Translations under genes and position numbers: made by a program
The notes under the pieces: generated by a model
Told to the model about the DNA's origin: nothing
Databases searched by the model: none
Seen by the model: only the letters and a program-made list of their open reading frames with translations
From: Akebia trifoliata
Taxonomy: Eukaryota > Streptophyta > Magnoliopsida > Ranunculales > Lardizabalaceae
DNA: 64,000 nucleotides
Assembly (NCBI GenBank): GCA_017979445.1
Contig: CM030719.1
Span: 1,335,217-1,399,216, forward strand
Direction: 5' to 3'
Part shown: positions 58,458 through 64,000 of the stretch, piece by piece
Layout of the letters: every line of letters begins with the position of its first letter
Position numbering within the stretch: position 1 is the first letter of the stretch

Positions 58458-59978
58458 ACTTCATGGGATTATAAAGGTTTTTTTTTTTATTAAGTAAAAA
58501 AAAATATATCTTTTTCATTGTATCGCATCAAAATGTATCGACCAAAACGTATCGGTTTTTCAACATTTCGATACATTCATTTTAGCTTTAGCCTGTATCT
58601 TGTCTTCATCTTCGTCCATCCTTTTTTTTTTTTTTTTTTTCAGAACAGAGATACCCATAGAGCATCATATTTTACCAGAGTTGAGTTGGGGAGTGGATCC
58701 TCTGTAACCCGCAATCTATGTAGCTCTTGTTTTATAGCCCATAGAACATCATATTTAACAAAACAAAACAACTCAGTAATCTAGTAATCATGGTTTAGAT
58801 CAGATCTGAAAAAAACAAAAAAACAAAAATTCTCTCTAGTCAAGTGTTTAAAAATTGATGGTCAATAAACTTTTAAATTTAAGCTACATGCCCTTGAGCT
58901 CGATCCCTTCTTAAAGGCCAACCATTTAGACAATCCAATTCATGTTTTGGTAAATATTGGAAAAAGCCCTAAGTTTCAAATTAATGTATCATATGTACTG
59001 GAATGTATAGATAATATAACAAAATCGTTATATTATAACTTGTAATTTGTAATTTGGAATTGTGGACTATCTCTAGTTTAGGGTTCACTACTTACTAACA
59101 TTTTACATCAACAGACGAGGAAGAGGTGGAAGCCATGGATTTGGAGTAGACGATGCAATGATGTGACAAAGAACCTAGTTATATTTGAATATTTTGTCTC
59201 TGTAATAGAGGATCTGTTGCTGTTTAGAGATCATGTAATTCTCTATTGTAATGAATGAAAGGCTTGGTATTTAATGCTCAAGAATTGCGTATCACACCTA
59301 ATAAACCATGTATCTAGAATCACTCAAGTAAGGAATCAAAGTACAAAAATTTGGGGTTTTGACATGGATCTTCTCTGATTTTCTCCATTCTAATTTTCTC
59401 TGTTATATATTAAATTTGGTAAACGTGACTCCATCCCCTCAAAAAAATGAGCAGGAGATACTAATAATGTATCGCAAGATATAAGTTTTTATTATTTCAA
59501 TTCAAATCTATGAGTGTTGATTTTATAATTCAACCTGACAGAATAATTCAAACAAAGTATATTTGAAAGACAATTTTCCACTAACAAAAATCAATCGACA
59601 AGTAAAGGTTGTTGTAAATGAATGAGCATTTCATATATAACTAGATCTCATTGGCATTATAAGATCAAGAGAAGTCTGCATTTACCAAAGAGGAAGGAAT
59701 GTTCTACTTTGAGTAATGTCGTTCAAATTGAAGAATGCATTAACAACTTAACATCGGATGATGACCAAATTTTTTTAAGATATGCTTGGGACACAATGGA
59801 GGTCTATGTCTACAATATGTTAGTTAACAGCAAGAAGTTGAAGGGTAGGTTGTAACGTGAATACTTGAAAGGGGTATCGATTTTTTGAAAAGATAGATTG
59901 CTTTGGGGAGGGGGGAATGTCCACGGGATGAAATTATTTTAATTTGAGTAGATTTCTGACTTTCTAAAATTATTTTTT
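58458..59978. other. Downstream flank of copy C
   Basis: Non-coding and nearly the same as 16272-17784 over its length. Differences include about 40 bp missing near 59880 (present at 17650-17690) and about 45 bp present near 59480-59520 that A lacks. Confidence 0.8.
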
Positions 59979-60924
59979 GAGAAATTTAGCCTTACCCTTT
60001 TATAAAATTGGTGAAATTAGGGATACCCCCCTCCTCTCTCACGAAATGAAATATGAGGTCTGCCGCCCTTGACTTTCATTGACTTAATTAAATCACTAAA
60101 TAAAACAGTGTTCTATTTAAAAAGAGTGAAAGTACTGTAATACCCTCATTTAATTAGTACAATCTCATAGAAACATGTAATCTCACCTTGGCTTACTTCC
60201 CAAAAGTCCAGATTCAGCATAGTGTCTACGTGGCAAGATTGGTTAGTTTTTAAAACACATTGGGCTCCTGAACCAGCCCTGCACGCAGTCCTATGTATTT
60301 AAATAAAAATAAAATGTTCCACGTAGACTACATTTGTTGTGATAGAAAAGGAACATTGTAATGGATCACATCTCTTTTCCCTATTAAAGTTTTAGATCTA
60401 AGGGTTTTCTTCTCCCAACCTTGAAATCTGAGTTAATGGCGGCATCACCTCTGACTGAAAATCAAAACCTTGTTACCAAGAATGAAACAAGTCGATCTCC
60501 AATTAAAGTTTCAAATCTAAGGGTTTTCTCCTCCCAACCTTGAAGTCTTCATTAAAGATGGCATCACCTCCAATTGAAAAAATCAAAACCTTGTTATGAA
60601 GAGATCAAACAGGTCAATCTCCAATTAACAAACTGTGGAGATTCGATCTAGTATCCGCAGCAAACCCACTCAAATGAAGCAAAAGAAGAAAGAAGGTGGA
60701 GAAGAAGAAGAAGAAGAAGAGAGAGAGAGAGAGAAACTTCCATTGATCTCTACAAAGGGATAGCCGATATGCTTCAAGAACACATACCTGATTTCAAAAT
60801 GGTTTGAGGAATCCTCTATTTCATCTGATAATGCAAGATTTTACAAGAATAATTAAGGATGAGAATCTAATTTGTGTATGAAGGAAATCTTAGATTCATC
60901 TCTAAAGAAGATGAAATCCAAATC
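59979..60924. mobile_element. Second copy of the Mutator-like element, interrupted
   Basis: Begins GAGAAATTTAG as at 17785 and continues as 17785-17987 joined to 21047-21787, without the 3-kb insertion. It is cut at 60924 by CACTA-2; its right end is not in the window. Confidence 0.75.
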
Positions 60925-61195
60925 CACTACGTGAAAATTTTCAAAATTCGACAGTCCAAAACCGTTGAATTATGGGACCATTCGATAGTCTCGACCGTCG
61001 AATTGGTTCATCGAATTGGGCCTTGTCGAAAAAAATATTCAACGGTTAAAAATCATAAAATTTAGGGATATAGCGACCGTCGCTATAGAGGAAAAACCCG
61101 TCGCAAATACATATAGCAACAGTCAGTATATGGACTTACAGCGACAGCCGCTATTGGCCGTCACTATAAGGTATTTTATTAAAATATATATATAT

Positions 61196-61438
61196 GGGTT
61201 CCGTTCAGCACCAAACATTTTGGCCAACATTTTAGCCAATCATTTTTGTCCTACATAGGTTAGAAGTTTTGGAATGGGCTGATTTTTGGTGAGGATGATC
61301 TCCTCAAATGGGCTGATTTTTGGTGAGGATGATCTCTACGGTGAGGAGATCATCCTCACCAAAAATCAGCCCATTCCAAAACTTCTAACCTATGTTTTGA
61401 AAAATATTTTGCCAAAATGTTTGGTGCTGAACATTTCC
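61196..61438. mobile_element. MITE-like foldback element, 243 bp
   Basis: Ends share GTTCAGCACCAAACATTTTGG in inverted orientation, and the inner arms share GTTAGAAGTTTTGGAATGGG with GATGATCTC. A GGGCTGATTTTTGGTGAGGA unit is directly duplicated inside. TA-rich DNA lies on both sides. The inner sequence is related to 26831-27183. Confidence 0.82.
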
Positions 61439-61687
61439 ATATATATATATATATATATATATTAAGCCTTTAGCTACGGCCGCTGACCGTCGCTATAGGG
61501 TATTCTTTTTTTAAAAAAATATTAGATCCTCAACTAGAACTCGCCCAATTTGGAAGTCCAAAAAGTAACACCTCTAATTTCAACCAACCGCAAAACACAT
61601 TTAGGCCTCAATCCTACATATGGCATTTGATTTGCCTCCAGTGACTAGTAGTAGCTCGAGGAGAACATAATAATAATATATAAAATA

Positions 61688-61910
61688 GGTGTGTCAACGT
61701 TTGGATGACCAAGTGGATGCTCTTGAGCTCATCGTTGCGCTACTTGTCACCATAATCTCCCTGTCTGCCCCATCGTTCAGGTTCAGGGGTTGGCGCCATT
61801 CCTCAAGGTCCCTCAGTCTTCTCACGCCAGAACTTTGGCACATATTTCCCAGAGGTAGGCGGAGCAACACCTATAGGCTCTGTTGTTGGCCGAGCTGCAG
61901 CAGGAGAAGC
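61688..61910 (-). pseudogene. Captured C-terminal exon of eIF3a, with stop
   Basis: Minus strand: a Pro/Ala/Thr-rich stretch leads into PPTSGKYVPKFWREKTEGP, then TGA, then further family-like sequence PEPERWGRQGDYGDK. A GKYVPKF(R/K)R phrase near the C-terminus is typical of plant translation initiation factor 3 subunit a. The stop within it shows decay. Confidence 0.68.
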
Positions 61911-62621
61911 TAACCAATCCTTTCCTCTCTCTCCGACTTCAATATACTGAATTCAGCTTCACAATGGCTAACAATTTTATTCTGGAATAATATCTGTAAT
62001 AACAAAAAACATGATCACTCAAAGCAGTCAAAATAAAATTTATTTAAATTAGTTGATCGCATTCGTAGTCTATGGTTCAATCTAATTCCAAGTATTAAAC
62101 ATGGTCCTCCCTAGGTCAACACTAAAGACCATTTGAAGCGAGATAATTGATCATGTCACAACCAATAAGACTTAAGACCTAATCTAAATATTGCTAAACC
62201 CAAGATTTTGCTCATAGTTAAAAAATCAACTACAATACCAAATATTTGACATGCCTTGACTTGAATTCAAACAGCAACAAAAACAATGGACTTAGCAATG
62301 ATTTTCAACAGATTGCCATTTCAACAAAAAGTTCAATGTACGTGTTTTTAGGACATCATAGGTAAATATCATAGCTATGAAAGATGGTACATGCGTAAAG
62401 ATAGTGTAACACATGAGAATAAATTCAGGACAAGCAAAGGAAAGGTGTCTAAATTGATTAAGAATATAATACAAAGGGGTGATTTTGACAAAACAAGAAC
62501 TCAGGCAAAATTTCAGCCAAACAGTGAAAATTTTATGGACAAAAAGATCATTCTTCTTCATTTATGAAGTGTATGGGGTAAATTAAGCAATGAGACCAAT
62601 CGGAAAAGGCACAAAACATAC

Positions 62622-63079
62622 ATGCTGCTCACGTTCATGAAGCACTTTTTCTTTAACCAGACGTTGCTGAAACACTGCCTCAATAAAAGGTGCCTCTTCT
62701 TCCCTTTTTGCTCTTTCCATATAATCCATTGTTTTAGCAAGTTTCTGCAATTTCTTCTCCATTTCTTGACGCTCTCTTAGTTGCTCACTCAAAGCCAGCT
62801 CAATTAATTTCTGCTTGGTGACTTTATCCTGCAAAGACAATTTTCCTAAAATTATCGAAAAAAGTCATAACAATTGCACCTTTGAAGAAAAATACAATTT
62901 TCAAAACAAATGGATGACACTGAAATTATGCTTACTCCCTCTATGATGGGCTTCTTTCCTTTCTTTTTACTGCGTTTCTCGGCTTCCTGGAGTAAAACTT
63001 GTGCTTCTTCAAGTTCTCTTCGTATCCTTTGTTCTTCCCTTCGTGAATACTCGTAGGCAAGTCTCTTCTGTTCTACTTC
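62622..63079 (-). pseudogene. Captured eIF3a exons, two with intron kept
   Basis: Exon (63079-62936) encodes EVEQKRLAYEYSRREEQRIR and continues into LEEAQVLLQEAEKRSKKKGK. An intron with GTAAGC donor and TTTGCAG acceptor follows (62935-62829). The next exon (62828-62622) encodes [17 protein letters not shown] and [20 protein letters not shown]. These are the long charged helical repeats of plant eIF3a, the scaffold subunit of the 43S initiation complex. Part of the usual EERELEEAQ segment is missing in the first exon. The N-terminal PCI part and most other exons are absent, so it is a fragment. Confidence 0.82.
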
Positions 63080-64000
63080 CTTAGTTTCAGAAAGAAAAAA
63101 AAAAAGGATAAATCATCTGCAAATCAAAGGAATCATCACTCTGTTCAGAAATCACTAAGAAGAAAAGACCAGTGGTGATAATCGCCATCGTATCAATAGC
63201 TTCATCTATGCTTCTCTTGGGTTTGGTGATCGGGTGCATTATTTGGAAAATAAGAAGAAAGAAATAAGGTAAAATCATTCTCAACACTTACAAAAATCTT
63301 CTAATATAAAATATGTGATTGTCTGATTGTCTCCAGTGCTATTATATTACATTAAGCATGCTTGTAAGAAGTTACTTTTCATGTCATGGGCTGATCCAAA
63401 CTGATCTTGTTCTCTACTTTGATGGTGGTTTGACATTATCACCTGCACTTCCCAAAGAAGAAATTAAGGTGTTAGCCTGGTTTTGATATGAATGTCAACA
63501 TCCAGCCCTGCATTGAAATGTTTCATTTAAAAACAGATCATGTCCTTCGATGTAAGGTGAAGTGTCGTCTAGATTCCCAAACCAAGTGAGACTTATTTGC
63601 TGAAAAAATATACTAAATTAGGTGAACCACACCATCTATCAAATTATTTCAATAAAATATGGACATGTTAAAGCTAAAATTAACGAAGAAGTTGTAGGCA
63701 TGATCTGCATAAGGCTGGAGATGTACCAGCTAGAAAGGAGAACTTTGTTGGATCTTATTAAAAAGGAGTCTCATTGTATTTTCGATGAATGACTAAAAAA
63801 ATCTCATTACCGTCATCCTGATCATTAGCTTTTACTGAAACATGATTCAAATAACTAAATATATCTATTGGGGCCTAAAATATGTCATGTCAGATTCCTC
63901 TGTTTACTTTTGATATGAGAAACAAGAAAACATACACTAATGCAAAAGAAAAATCCTTCTGGATGATTGCCACAGATATCTGATAGGTAGTACCAACATT
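63080..64000. other. No gene recognised
   Basis: Low-complexity purine-rich sequence near 63095-63110, then AT-rich DNA without convincing exons. It is presumably intron of the captured eIF3a piece or CACTA-2 interior. Confidence 0.4.

Larger units (their letters stand above)
60925..64000. mobile_element. CACTA-2: left part of a CACTA-type element with eIF3a exons
   Basis: Starts CACTACGTGAAAA immediately after ATC, at a point where the copy A flank (21785-21787) continues uninterrupted. CGACC with GGTCG-like and GCGAC with GTCGC inverted repeats follow within 600 bp. The right end and target duplication are not in the window, so the type rests on the left end only. It includes a nested MITE and eIF3a fragments. 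Confidence 0.65.

Noticed and set aside
61688..63079. A functional eIF3a gene
   Set aside because: Only three C-terminal exons are seen, one with a stop, and they lie inside a CACTA-type insertion.
1..64000. CRISPR arrays, bacterial operons, tRNA or rRNA genes
   Set aside because: The tandem arrays have no unique spacers between repeats, the sequence is plant nuclear DNA, and I found no cloverleaf or rRNA match by reading.

Overview
The window is nuclear DNA of a flowering plant, most likely a eudicot with a repeat-rich genome; I cannot name the species. The evidence is AT-rich intergenic DNA, Ty3/gypsy elements of the Tat/Ogre lineage (gag-pro-RT-RNaseH plus a second RNase H, very long LTRs, tandem repeats after pol), CACTA, Mutator-like and MITE-type DNA transposons, and intron-bearing fragments of plant genes. 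Only one gene looks intact: a single-exon, multi-pass membrane protein of a plant-specific, uncharacterised family (copy B, 23220-25277).

Layout: 1-15396 is a plus-strand Tat/Ogre-like element (T1) whose 5' LTR is cut by the window edge. It sits inside the remnant of a Copia-type solo LTR (15397-15703), which itself sits inside pseudogene copy A (to 16271). From 17785 to 22059 lies a Mutator-like element holding a 3-kb TIR transposon (17988-21046) that carries an isopentenyl-diphosphate isomerase exon. Copy B and its flanks follow (22060-26460), then a MITE and the 5' flank of copy C (27829-28142). Copy C is then split by about 21.4 kb of nested retroelements. These are a minus-strand Tat-like element (T2, to 49552), a solo LTR inside T2 (35005-36556, TSD ATAAC), and a plus-strand internally deleted Tat-like element (T3, 38263-49036, TSD CCCAC) sitting in the primer-binding site of T2. 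Copy C resumes at 49553. It is broken again by the Copia-type solo LTR (50865-51248, TSD ATATA) and by a 6.6-kb CACTA element (51510-58155, TSD CCT) carrying an SHPRH-type RING-helicase exon, and it ends at 58457. A second copy of the Mutator-like element (59979 on) is cut by a second CACTA-type element (60925 to beyond the window) containing eIF3a exons.

Because the gene copies are alignable by eye, most insertions have an empty site elsewhere in this same window, which gives a relative order. The solo LTR and the Mutator-like insertion came before the A/C duplication. T1, the TIR transposon, both CACTA elements and the T2/T3 block came after it. None of the transposons looks autonomous as it stands.

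The least expected signal is in the region after pol of T1 and T3. Both carry four consecutive short hairpins whose stems differ in sequence but stay complementary, followed by a tandem array whose unit also contains a hairpin with paired changes between the two families. All five Tat-type LTR ends also carry an internal copy of the first ten bases of the primer-binding site.
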